This document shows positions 52,658-59,967 of a stretch of DNA of 64,000 nucleotides, piece after piece. The stretch is from contig CAVXFK010000027.1 in the NCBI GenBank assembly GCA_963761005.1, forward strand, positions 248,001 to 312,000. The letters run 5' to 3'. The notes below the pieces were generated by a model. It was not told the origin of the DNA and did not search any database. It was given only the letters and a program-made list of their open reading frames with translations. The translations under genes were made by a program, and so were the position numbers. The stretch's first letter is position 1. Each line of letters begins with the position of its first letter. Origin of the DNA: DASWJZ01 sp963761005 (lineage in GTDB: Bacteria > Pseudomonadota > Alphaproteobacteria > Rhizobiales > Afifellaceae).

Positions 52658-52671
52658 ATACCAATTGGTAT
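52658..52671. promoter_or_regulatory. TetR-type operator palindrome
   Basis: ATACCAATTGGTAT is a perfect 14-bp palindrome in the gap between the TetR gene (start 52634) and the DUF1761 gene (start 52714). Its length, AT-rich arms and position fit a TetR-family operator; ATACCAATTGGTAT-like sites are common for this group. Confidence 0.7.
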
Positions 52672-52713
52672 GTAACTGGATCGGACACCGGTATCCAGTG
52701 TCGGGAGGGGCGC

Positions 52714-53121
52714 ATGCAGGAGTTTCCCATCAACTACTGGGCGGTCTTGGTCGCCGCGCTTGTCAGAATGGCGGTCGGAATGGCGTGGTATTCGCCACCG
52801 GTCTTTGGGCCGGCCTTCATGCGGCTCGCCAACTGTTCGCAGGAAGAAATGAAAGCGCGGCTACCGCGCGCCGTCGTGTCGGATGCCGTCGGAAGCCTGA
52901 TCATGGCGTTCATTCTCGTGCATGCGGTGCACTATGCCGGGGCCGCGTCATGGCTGACGGGCGCTGCAGTCGGATTGCTGAACTGGTTCGGCTTTATCGC
53001 GGTGACGCATTTTGCGCTGGTGATGTACGAGAAGCGGCCGTTTCAGCTCTTCCTCATCAACAACGGCTATCATGCGGTGGCGCTCGCGATCATGGGCGCA
53101 ATTCTTGCGATTTGGCCCTGA
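52714..53121 (+). CDS. DUF1761 membrane protein
   Basis: A 135-residue protein with four hydrophobic segments, fitting DUF1761: start NYWAVLVAALVRMAVGMAWYSPPVFGPAFMRL, and a C-terminal NNGYHAVALAIMGAILAIW. The function of the family is unknown. It begins behind GGGAGGGGC and is divergent from the TetR regulator, likely its repressor. Confidence 0.88.
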   Translation: MQEFPINYWAVLVAALVRMAVGMAWYSPPVFGPAFMRLANCSQEEMKARLPRAVVSDAVGSLIMAFILVHAVHYAGAASWLTGAAVGLLNWFGFIAVTHFALVMYEKRPFQLFLINNGYHAVALAIMGAILAIWP

Positions 53122-53140
53122 CCTGACAATCAAGGACGGC

Positions 53141-53809
53141 TCAAGCCCGGCGCTCGAAATATTCCTGATGCTCTCTTGAGAGCCGGCAGGCGGCTTCGAC
53201 GTCGCCGGCCTCGACCGCCGCGAAGATCGGCGCGTGGCTTTCGGCCACCGCGAACATGTCGATGTTCGGCTGCAGCACCGTCTTGCGCGAATGAATCTCG
53301 ACGTGAAGCGATTCCCACATCCTGAGGAGGAGCTCGTTTTCCGCGGCGCGGAGGATGGTGCGGTGGAAGCCGACGCTGTGCTGAACCATGGCGTCGAAAT
53401 CGTCGTTTCGCGCTGCCTCGCGCATGCCTTCGAGGTGCGCGCCAAGAGTGCGCGTGTTGTTCTTCAAATGCGGCATGGCAAGCCGCATCGCCGCTTCTTC
53501 GAGTGCGCCGCGTACCTCGTAGATCTCGTGCTGCGCGCGGGCGTGATAGTCGTTCACGAAGGTGCCGCGGCGCGGCTTGATCGTGACGAGCCCCCCGGTC
53601 TCGAGCTCGCGCAGCGCTTCGCGCACGGGCGCCTGGCTCGAGCCGAACTCCTTGGCAAGCTGTAGCTCCACGAGCCGCGCACCAGGCGCGTATTCGCCCT
53701 CGATGATGCGGCTCAGGAGCACGTTGCGGATGCGCGCGCCGATCGGCTCATGCGCAAGCCGCTCCGCTTCCGAAGGTGAGGTGAGCGAAAGGTCCAAGCT
53801 CTCTCCCAT
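53141..53809 (-). CDS. GntR family regulator (FadR/FCD type)
   Basis: A 222-residue GntR protein: winged helix in residues 18-80 (IRNVLLSRIIEGEYAPGARLVELQLAKEFGSSQAPVREALRELETGGLV) and an all-helical FCD ligand domain with the metal-binding His/Asp pattern (FHRTIL, HAPIFAAVEAGD, SREH). ATG 53809 aligns with the family start; the open frame to 53917 covers the promoter. It is divergent from the molybdenum hydroxylase operon, which it most likely controls through a site in the 127-base gap. Confidence 0.9.
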   Translation of the reverse strand: MGESLDLSLTSPSEAERLAHEPIGARIRNVLLSRIIEGEYAPGARLVELQLAKEFGSSQAPVREALRELETGGLVTIKPRRGTFVNDYHARAQHEIYEVRGALEEAAMRLAMPHLKNNTRTLGAHLEGMREAARNDDFDAMVQHSVGFHRTILRAAENELLLRMWESLHVEIHSRKTVLQPNIDMFAVAESHAPIFAAVEAGDVEAACRLSREHQEYFERRA

Positions 53810-53844
53810 GGCCGGGCCCCTTCGCACATACAAGGCCCATGCCA

Positions 53845-53860
53845 CTTGATTCCGATCAAG
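53845..53860. promoter_or_regulatory. possible GntR operator
   Basis: CTTGATTCCGATCAAG is a 16-base inverted repeat (arms CTTGAT/ATCAAG, centre TCCG) in the gap between the GntR gene and the molybdenum hydroxylase operon. Further downstream, a tandem CGATAAT-CGATAAT is present at about 53880-53893. Either could be the regulator site. Confidence 0.5.
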
Positions 53861-53936
53861 AGCGTATACCATTGACACTCGATAATCGATAATCAAACAT
53901 AGCTTACGAGAAGACACGAACTCGCGGGGAGGAGAA

Positions 53937-54746
53937 ATGCCGCTTTCCGTCGTGCGTCCGGGCTCTGTGAAGGCGGCTGTCGCGGCGCTTCAAGCTGACG
54001 ACAATGCACGATTCCTAGGCGGCGGCACGCTCCTCGTCCGCGCCCGCAATTCCGGCGACCTCTCGATCGGCGCACTCGTGCTCTCCGACGGCCTCGGGCT
54101 CGACGCAATCCGCATCGCCGGCGGGCAGGCGGAGATCGGGGCGGCGGCGACAATGGCGAAAATCCTCGCCGAGCCGAAGCTTGCCTTTCTGCATCCGGTG
54201 GCGCGCGAGATCGGCGGCCCGGCTGTCCGCGCCATGGCCACGGTCGGCGGCAATCTTTTCGCCCGCTCACCCTATGGCGATTTCGCGGTGGCGCTTCTTG
54301 CGCTTGCAGCCGAGATCGGGACGGAAAACGCGAAGAACAGCGAGACGATCGCCACCGAAGCGTTCCTCAAGGGGCGGGCGACGAACCGAGCGCGGGTCGT
54401 CACGCGCGTTTGCTTTCCGTTGCCGGCGGACGGCTCGTTCCGCTTCGTCAAGGTGATGCGGCGGCATCCGCATGGCGCCTCTGTGCTCTCGATTGCCGCG
54501 GTTCTGCCAATCGTCGACGGCAAGGTGAAGGGCGCGCGGGTCGCCTATGGCGCGATGGCGCCGACTGCGATCCGGGCGCGGGCAGTCGAGAAGGCGCTTG
54601 AAGGAAACGCGCTTGACGCGGCGACTGTCGAAAAAGCCGCCGCTGTCGCGGGCGAGGGCACGGAGCCGCCGACCGATTCGTTCGCGAGCGCCTGGTACCG
54701 GGCGAACGTGCTGCCGGTGCATCTCGCCCGGCTCCTGAAAGGCTGA
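53937..54746 (+). CDS. molybdenum hydroxylase FAD subunit (CoxM-like)
   Basis: A 269-residue FAD-binding subunit of the xanthine dehydrogenase / CO dehydrogenase family. The FAD motifs are visible: DDNARFLGGGTLLVRARNSG and TVGGNLFARSPYGD (equivalent to TxGGN). The CO_deh_flav_C domain makes up the last 100 residues. It begins the operon with the iron-sulfur and molybdenum subunits and carries electrons between the 2Fe-2S centres and the external acceptor. Confidence 0.92.
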   Translation: MPLSVVRPGSVKAAVAALQADDNARFLGGGTLLVRARNSGDLSIGALVLSDGLGLDAIRIAGGQAEIGAAATMAKILAEPKLAFLHPVAREIGGPAVRAMATVGGNLFARSPYGDFAVALLALAAEIGTENAKNSETIATEAFLKGRATNRARVVTRVCFPLPADGSFRFVKVMRRHPHGASVLSIAAVLPIVDGKVKGARVAYGAMAPTAIRARAVEKALEGNALDAATVEKAAAVAGEGTEPPTDSFASAWYRANVLPVHLARLLKG

Positions 54747-54755
54747 GCGAAGACC

Positions 54756-55241
54756 ATGGCGCGCGTTCCTCTCCAGTTCACGGTCAACGGCCAGGAGCAG
54801 GCGGAGTTCATCGAGCCGGGTGCTCTTCTCGTCGACGTTCTGCGCGACAAGCTCGGGCTGACCGCCACGAAGAACGGCTGTTCGCAGGGCACTTGCGGCG
54901 CCTGCACGGTGCTGGTCGATGGCGAGCTTCGGCTTTCATGCCTGACGCCGGCCGAGCGCGTCGAAGGCCGCTCGGTCGAGACGCTGGAGGGTCTTGCTGC
55001 GGTCGGCGCGATGCATCCGCTGCAGCGTGCCTTCTCGGAGGGTTTTGCGGTGCAGTGCGGCTTCTGCACCTCGGGCATGATCCTCGCGGCGAAGTGGCTT
55101 CTCGACCGCAACCCGAATCCAACCCGCGCCGATGTCGTCGACGCGATCTCCGGCAACATCTGCCGCTGCACCGGCTATCAGTCGATCGTCGATGCGATCC
55201 TCTCCGCCGCCGCGGAAATGCAGCAGCGGAAGACGGCCTAG
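54756..55241 (+). CDS. molybdenum hydroxylase 2Fe-2S subunit (CoxS-like)
   Basis: A 161-residue subunit with two 2Fe-2S domains: plant-type ferredoxin cysteines in GCSQGTCGACTVLVDG and the helical domain in VQCGFCTSGMILAA and NICRCTGYQSIV. All eight cysteine positions expected for the family are present. It starts nine bases after the FAD subunit and precedes the split molybdenum subunit, separated by a palindromic repeat of about 120 bases. Confidence 0.94.
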   Translation: MARVPLQFTVNGQEQAEFIEPGALLVDVLRDKLGLTATKNGCSQGTCGACTVLVDGELRLSCLTPAERVEGRSVETLEGLAAVGAMHPLQRAFSEGFAVQCGFCTSGMILAAKWLLDRNPNPTRADVVDAISGNICRCTGYQSIVDAILSAAAEMQQRKTA

Positions 55242-55274
55242 ATGGTGACTGGAAGAATGGCGCCCTCCAACCTT

Positions 55275-55394
55275 CCTCATGCTGAGGTGCCGACCGAAGG
55301 TCGGCCTCGAAGCGCGGAAGGTGGTGCGTCCAGCGCTTTCTGGAGCCTCCTTCGAGGCTCGCGCCCATGGGGGTGCTCGCACCTCAGGATGCGG
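55275..55394. repeat. palindromic intergenic repeat (type B)
   Basis: A 120-base imperfect palindrome. Outer arms CCTCATGCTGAGGTGC and GCACCTCAGGATGCGG match with few exceptions, and the inner part has GGCCTCGAAGCGCG opposite CCTTCGAGGCTCGCG. This type of element is frequent in alphaproteobacterial intergenic spaces. It lies between the 2Fe-2S and molybdenum subunit genes of one operon. Confidence 0.75.
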
Positions 55395-55434
55395 AGGTTT
55401 GGCGTGACCAGCCGCAGGCGAAAGGCGTAGAGCC

Positions 55435-56799
55435 ATGGAACACGCGAAGGAATTCTTCGCCAAGGAGCGCGCCGAGGGGCACCAAGCCGTCGGCGTCAAC
55501 AACAAGCGCACCGACATCGACGGGCATGTCACCGGCCGCACGCAATACTACGCCGATCGCAGCTTCCCGGGCATGCTCCACCTCGCGATGGTCAGGAGCC
55601 CGCGCCATCACGCGAAAATTCTCTCCGTCGACACGAGCGAAGCTGAGAAATCTCCCGGCGTCGTCCGCGTGCTCACGCACAAGGACGTGCCGAAGAACGT
55701 CTACACCATCCTCTGCCTGATCCAGGTCGAGCCCGACGACGAGCCGTGCCTTGCCGTCGACAAGGTCCGTTACAAAGGCGAGGCCATCGTCGCGGTGATC
55801 GCGGAGAGCATGAGCGCCGCACGCGAAGCGGCGGCGAAAGTCAGAATCGAATACGAGGAACTGCCGGCGGTCTTCGACGTGGAAGAGGCGCTGAAGCCCG
55901 ACGCCCCGCTCGTCAACGAGTATCACGGGCAGAATTACTTCAAATACGAGGGCCACCATTGCCGGCGCGTGCGCTACGGCGACGTGGAGAAAGCCTTCGC
56001 CGAGGCCGACCACGTGCTTGAGGAGCGCTACCAGTCGTCGCCGATCGAGCATGCTCCGGTCGAGACGACGGGCTGCATCGTGGTCCCCGACGCGAACGGC
56101 CGTTACGTCTGCTACTCGAACACGCAGGCGCTGTTCTTTACGCTCGACAACACGGCGCTGATCCTCGCCGCGCCGTTCCAGAAGCTCCGGCTGATCGGCG
56201 GCACGGTCGGCGGCGGCTTCGGCGGCAAGGTCGACGTGATCGTCGAGCCGACCGCGTTCCTCGCGGCAATGCTCACCAACAGGCCGGTCAAATATTCCTT
56301 CAGCCGCGAAGAGGAGATGCAGGTCTCTTCTCCGCGCGCGGCCGAGCGCATTTATGTCAAGGACGGGGTGATGAAGGACGGGCGGATCGTTGCCCGTAAA
56401 GTCACGCTCTACGTCGATGCCGGCGCCTATTCGCGCCATAGCCCCTACGGCACGACCAAGGCGGCGGCGCATATGCCGGGGCCCTACACCATCCCGAACG
56501 TCCACGTCGACGCGCATTGCGTCTACACAAACCGCACGCCGTCCTCGGCGATGCGCGGCTTCGGCGTCACCATCGGCGACTTCGCGCTTGAAGTGCAGAT
56601 GGACAAGATCGCCCGGCTTCTGGGCATGGACCCGATCGAGTTCCGGATTCGGAACGCCTATCGCGATGGGGACATGAAGGCGCACGGCGAGACGACGCAC
56701 GGGGCGGCGTTGGTCGAGACCATGCAGGCGGCGGCGAAGCTCGCGGACTGGCCGCTGTCCGAGGCGGCAATGAAGGCAAGCTCGGTGCGGGAGGCCTGA
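55435..56799 (+). CDS. molybdenum hydroxylase large subunit, N-terminal half
   Basis: 454 residues: the a/b hammerhead domain (VNNKRTDIDGHVTGRTQYYADRSFPGMLHLAMVRSPRHHAKI) followed by the first molybdopterin domain with ERYQSSPIEHAPVETTG and the glycine-rich GGTVGGGFGGKVD. A normal large subunit has about 760-790 residues in one chain; this one stops at 56799 after SEAAMKASSVREA. The second half continues in a separate gene at 56956 after a palindromic repeat. Together the two have the length and domain order of a full subunit, so two-piece assembly or an inactivated gene are the alternatives. Confidence 0.9.
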   Translation: MEHAKEFFAKERAEGHQAVGVNNKRTDIDGHVTGRTQYYADRSFPGMLHLAMVRSPRHHAKILSVDTSEAEKSPGVVRVLTHKDVPKNVYTILCLIQVEPDDEPCLAVDKVRYKGEAIVAVIAESMSAAREAAAKVRIEYEELPAVFDVEEALKPDAPLVNEYHGQNYFKYEGHHCRRVRYGDVEKAFAEADHVLEERYQSSPIEHAPVETTGCIVVPDANGRYVCYSNTQALFFTLDNTALILAAPFQKLRLIGGTVGGGFGGKVDVIVEPTAFLAAMLTNRPVKYSFSREEEMQVSSPRAAERIYVKDGVMKDGRIVARKVTLYVDAGAYSRHSPYGTTKAAAHMPGPYTIPNVHVDAHCVYTNRTPSSAMRGFGVTIGDFALEVQMDKIARLLGMDPIEFRIRNAYRDGDMKAHGETTHGAALVETMQAAAKLADWPLSEAAMKASSVREA

Positions 56800-56824
56800 C
56801 ATGAACATGTCCGCCACCCCGATC

Positions 56825-56931
56825 GTTGTCATTCTCGGGCGGAGCGTCGCGACGACCCGAGAACCCAGTCGGGTGCTCGTCGCCGCTTCCTGGGTCCTCG
56901 GGTCGCGCTTCGCGCTCCCGAGGATGACAAG
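56825..56931. repeat. palindromic repeat (type C) between split large-subunit halves
   Basis: A 107-base imperfect palindrome: TTGTCATTCTCGGG at 56826-56839 pairs with CCCGAGGATGACAA at 56917-56930 with one mismatch, and an inner pair CGACCCGAGAACCCAG / CTGGGTCCTCGGGTCG follows. It sits exactly between the two halves of the molybdenum subunit gene. Different in sequence from repeat types A and B. Confidence 0.75.
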
Positions 56932-56955
56932 GTTGGGCGACAGGGGCAGGCCGTC

Positions 56956-57966
56956 ATGAGCAGGAAGCGCGGACGCGGTGTCGCCGCGGTCAACTATCCG
57001 ACCGGCATGAATCTCGGCGGTGATCCCAGTCAGGCGCTGGTGCATGCGACGACGACGGGGAATTTCGTCGTCACGCTCTCCTCCGTCGATCTCGGTCAGG
57101 GGCTGAAGACGGTGATGACGCAGATCTGTGCCGAGACGCTCGGTGTGCCGGTCGAGACCATCATCATCGACACCGCCGACACCGACACCGGCCCGCATGA
57201 TATGGGCACCTTCGCCAGCCGCTCGACCCACCGCACCGGCAACGCCATCATGATGGCGGCGAAGGAGGCGCGGCAGGTGCTGCTCGACGTTGCCGCGGAG
57301 GAGCTTGAGGCCGACGCGTCGGACCTTGAGACCGACGGAAAAGGGAACATCCAGGTGAAGGGCGCGCCGGCGCGGTCGATGCCGGTCTTCCAGGTGGCGC
57401 TCGCCGCGCATTTCAAGCACGGCAAGACCGTGTCAGGCCGCGGCATGTTCTTGGTGCAGCGCTCTTATCCGGTGCCGGAGACGGGGCATATGCGGCCTTC
57501 CACCTGCTACGCGCACGCCTGCACGATCGCCGAGGTCGAGGTCGATACGGAGACCGGCGAGGTGGCGGTGCTCTCTTTAAAGAGCGCCTACGAGATCGGC
57601 CGGGCGCTCAACCCGAAGATGGTCGAGCAGCAGATCGTCGGCGGTGCCTGGATGGGGATGAGCCACGCGCTCTACGAGACGACGGAGCCCTACTATCCCG
57701 ACCGCGCGCACGGGCCGGTGGATTTCAGCCAATATCTGATGCCGGGGCCTGGCGACCTGCCGCGATTCGAGGCGGCGATTCTTGAACGCCCGTCCGACGA
57801 CGGACCGTTCGGCGCGAAGGGCGTCGGCGAGATGACGGCAAACTCGCCGATCCCGGCGATCGCTAACGCCATCTTCGACGCGGTCGGCGTCCGCGTCGAT
57901 TCGCTGCCGATCACGCCGGAGAAGGTTCTCCGCGGCATCCAGGCCAGCAAGGCCGCCGCCAACTGA
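56956..57966 (+). CDS. molybdenum hydroxylase large subunit, C-terminal half
   Basis: 336 residues beginning MSRKRGRGVAAVNYPTGMN, which is where the second molybdopterin-binding domain of the family starts. It includes DLGQGLKTVMTQICAETLGV, the stretch DTDTGPHDMGTFASRST and the catalytic Glu in GAKGVGEMTANSP. The FAD and 2Fe-2S subunits upstream and this one make a hydroxylase that oxidises an aldehyde, purine or aromatic heterocycle, or CO; the CO-specific VAYRCSFR loop was not seen. Substrate unknown; a benzaldehyde is possible given the aromatic genes elsewhere, but there is no direct link. Confidence 0.9.
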   Translation: MSRKRGRGVAAVNYPTGMNLGGDPSQALVHATTTGNFVVTLSSVDLGQGLKTVMTQICAETLGVPVETIIIDTADTDTGPHDMGTFASRSTHRTGNAIMMAAKEARQVLLDVAAEELEADASDLETDGKGNIQVKGAPARSMPVFQVALAAHFKHGKTVSGRGMFLVQRSYPVPETGHMRPSTCYAHACTIAEVEVDTETGEVAVLSLKSAYEIGRALNPKMVEQQIVGGAWMGMSHALYETTEPYYPDRAHGPVDFSQYLMPGPGDLPRFEAAILERPSDDGPFGAKGVGEMTANSPIPAIANAIFDAVGVRVDSLPITPEKVLRGIQASKAAAN

Positions 57967-57985
57967 TCAAAGAGAAGGGTTTGTG

Positions 57986-58294
57986 ATGCTGAAAGTACTA
58001 TCGCTGATGAAGCGCAAGGAAGGCATGAGCTTCGATGAGTTCCGCAACTGGGCGAGGAACGAGCATCCGAAGCTGGCCGAGAAGATTCCCGGTATGAAGG
58101 GCTACCGCATGAACGTGCCGGTGAGCGAGAACCCGGATTCGCCCTATGACGCGATCAGCGAGATGTGGTGGGGCTCCGACGAGGCACGGCTGAAAGGCTT
58201 CGGCACGGACGAGGGCAAGGCCGCCGGCGCCGACGCCGCCGCGCATTGCTCAAGCCGTTTCCATTTCATGGCGGAGGAGAAGGTGTTCATCTGA
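57986..58294 (+). CDS. EthD domain protein
   Basis: A 102-residue dimeric ferredoxin-like (EthD) protein: MLKVLSLMKRKEGMSFDEFRNWARNEHPKLAEKIPGMKGYRMN is the family pattern. EthD proteins are small partners or isomerase-like enzymes in catabolic clusters. ATG 57986 follows AGAAGGG. It is 20 bases after the molybdenum hydroxylase gene and should be in its operon. Confidence 0.88.
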   Translation: MLKVLSLMKRKEGMSFDEFRNWARNEHPKLAEKIPGMKGYRMNVPVSENPDSPYDAISEMWWGSDEARLKGFGTDEGKAAGADAAAHCSSRFHFMAEEKVFI

Positions 58295-58341
58295 GGGAAA
58301 GGCCCAGCACCGACGCGCGTTATATGCTATCCGCAACATTT

Positions 58342-58441
58342 GTCGTCATCCCATGGCTTGACCATGGGATCCATTCCGTAGCGTTGACGCGGACAGCGAG
58401 CGCAAGGGAATGGATTGCCGAGTCAAGCTCGGCAATGACGA
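58342..58441. repeat. palindromic intergenic repeat (type A), second copy
   Basis: GTCGTCATCCCATGGCTTGA at the left and GCCGAGTCAAGCTCGGCAATGACGA (arms, listed in part) at the right form a 100-base imperfect palindrome related to that at 32971-33072: both share GTCGTCAT...GGATCCATTCCG and GGAATGGATTGCCG...CGGCAATGACGA. It separates the EthD gene from the amidohydrolase. Confidence 0.75.
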
Positions 58442-58460
58442 TAGAGGATGGGGCTGTTCG

Positions 58461-59342
58461 ATGATCCCCGTCGTCGACGCGCATCATCACATCTGGCGGC
58501 AGGACGACCTGCCGTGGCTCAAGGGGCCGATGGTGCCGCGCATCTTCGGGCCCTATGAGCCCATTCGCCGCGACTATCCGATCAGCGAATACATTGCCGA
58601 CATAGCGGGAACCGGCGTCGAAAAATCCGTCTATGTGCAGGCCAACGCGGCCGATGCGGAGGACGAGGCCGCCTGGGTGCAGCGCCAGGCCGACGAGAGC
58701 GGCTGGCCGCACGCGATCGTCGGTTACGCCGACCTGATGGCCAAGGACGTTCGGCCGGCGCTCGACAAGCTGAAGCAATATCCGCTGATGCGCGGCGTCC
58801 GCATGCAGCTCCATTGGCACGCGAACGAGCAGTACCGCTTCGCCAAGCGCCCCGACCTCGCCGACGATCCGACCTTGCGCCGGAATTTTTCAGCGCTCGC
58901 CGATTACGGCTTCTCCTTCGAGCTGCAGGTCTTCGCCGACCAGATGCTCGGCGCCGCGCGGCTCGCCTCCGATTTCCACGGGACCACATTCATCCTGCAG
59001 CATGCCGGCATGCTGGAGGACCTGTCGGAGCCGGGGAGGACGGTCTGGCGTCACGCGATGCGTGTCCTCGCCACGCAGCCGAACGTTTTCTGCAAGCTCT
59101 CCGGGCTCGGCACGTTCATCCACAAGAACGACCCCGCGCATATCGCCTGGATCGTGAAGGAGGCGGTGGCGCTCTTCGGCGCGGAGCGGTGTCTCTACGG
59201 CTCGAATTTCCCGATCGAGAAGCTGTGGACCGACTATCCGACGCTGCTCGGTACCTACCGGGAGGCGATCGCCGGCCTGCCGGCTGCCGAACAGCGCGCG
59301 ATCCTCCACGACACGGCGGCACGGGTGTATAGACTAGGCTAG
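58461..59342 (+). CDS. amidohydrolase_2 family TIM-barrel hydrolase
   Basis: A 293-residue member of the amidohydrolase_2 (2-pyrone-4,6-dicarboxylate hydrolase / L-fuconolactonase-like) family. The metal-type motif at the start is VVDAHHHIW, followed by a His in RMQLHWH, a His in FILQHAGML and Asp/Asn in GSNFPIEK, the usual lactonase/decarboxylase positions (the last Asp is replaced by Asn). ATG 58461 is the natural start. It likely opens a lactone or hydrolyses a ring product of the hydroxylase pathway; substrate unknown. Confidence 0.88.
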   Translation: MIPVVDAHHHIWRQDDLPWLKGPMVPRIFGPYEPIRRDYPISEYIADIAGTGVEKSVYVQANAADAEDEAAWVQRQADESGWPHAIVGYADLMAKDVRPALDKLKQYPLMRGVRMQLHWHANEQYRFAKRPDLADDPTLRRNFSALADYGFSFELQVFADQMLGAARLASDFHGTTFILQHAGMLEDLSEPGRTVWRHAMRVLATQPNVFCKLSGLGTFIHKNDPAHIAWIVKEAVALFGAERCLYGSNFPIEKLWTDYPTLLGTYREAIAGLPAAEQRAILHDTAARVYRLG

Positions 59343-59380
59343 AGTCGTAAGCTGAGGCTCGGGACGATCAGAAGGTCGTG

Positions 59381-59836
59381 ATGCTCGTCGTTCTCCTTGC
59401 CGTTCATGTGCTCTCCGCCGTCTTCTGGGTCGGCGGCATGGCGTTTGCGCATTCGGTGCTCCGCCCCGCGGCGTTCGCTCTCGATCCGCCGATCCGGCTG
59501 CCGCTCTGGCGGCGCGTCTTCGAGCGCTTCTTTCCGTGGGTCGGCATCGCTGTGATCCTGCTTCTCATCAGCGGCTACGGCATGATGTTCATGAGCTTCG
59601 GCGGCTTCGCCGGCGCGCCGCTCTACATCAACATCATGCAGGGGATCGGCATCGTCATGATGCTTCTCTTCGGGCATCTCTATTTCGCGCTCTGGCCGCG
59701 CTTCCGCAAAGCCGTCGATGGCGGCACGTTTTCCGAAGCCGCGCAGACGCTCGACAAGATCCGGCGCACGGTGACGATCAACCTCGCGCTCGGGATCATC
59801 ACGATCATCGTCGGCGGAACGGGCCGCTACTGGTGA
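59381..59836 (+). CDS. CopD-like four-helix membrane protein
   Basis: A 151-residue integral membrane protein with four hydrophobic segments (LVVLLAVHVLSAVFWVGGMAF; VGIAVILLLISGYGMMF; IMQGIGIVMMLLFGHLYFALW; TINLALGIITIIVGGTGRYW, each quoted in part). The HxxxAxxWxGG pattern in segment 1 and a His in segment 3 resemble the CopD/YphA-type heme or copper membrane domain. ATG 59381 has AGAAGG at five bases. It is 38 bases behind the hydrolase. Function unknown. Confidence 0.8.
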   Translation: MLVVLLAVHVLSAVFWVGGMAFAHSVLRPAAFALDPPIRLPLWRRVFERFFPWVGIAVILLLISGYGMMFMSFGGFAGAPLYINIMQGIGIVMMLLFGHLYFALWPRFRKAVDGGTFSEAAQTLDKIRRTVTINLALGIITIIVGGTGRYW

Positions 59837-59967
59837 GCGCCGACGCGCATCGCGCTCTCAAGAGCTTCATCGTCCGTTAACCGCGGCGCCAGGATCGAGG
59901 GCGACCGTCGCCGTTTCGTTACCGGCCGCGGGCAAGGGTCGAGGCGAATCCGCGAAAGAATATCGCC

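Noticed and set aside
53873..53900. TTGACA-like -35 box before the molybdenum hydroxylase operon
   Set aside because: TTGACA is present but no reasonable -10 box lies 16-18 bases downstream, so I did not list it as a promoter.
53937..57966. CO dehydrogenase (CoxMSL) assignment
   Set aside because: Gene order and subunits match, but the form I CO dehydrogenase active-site loop (AYRCSFR) was not seen, so only the wider molybdenum hydroxylase family is claimed.
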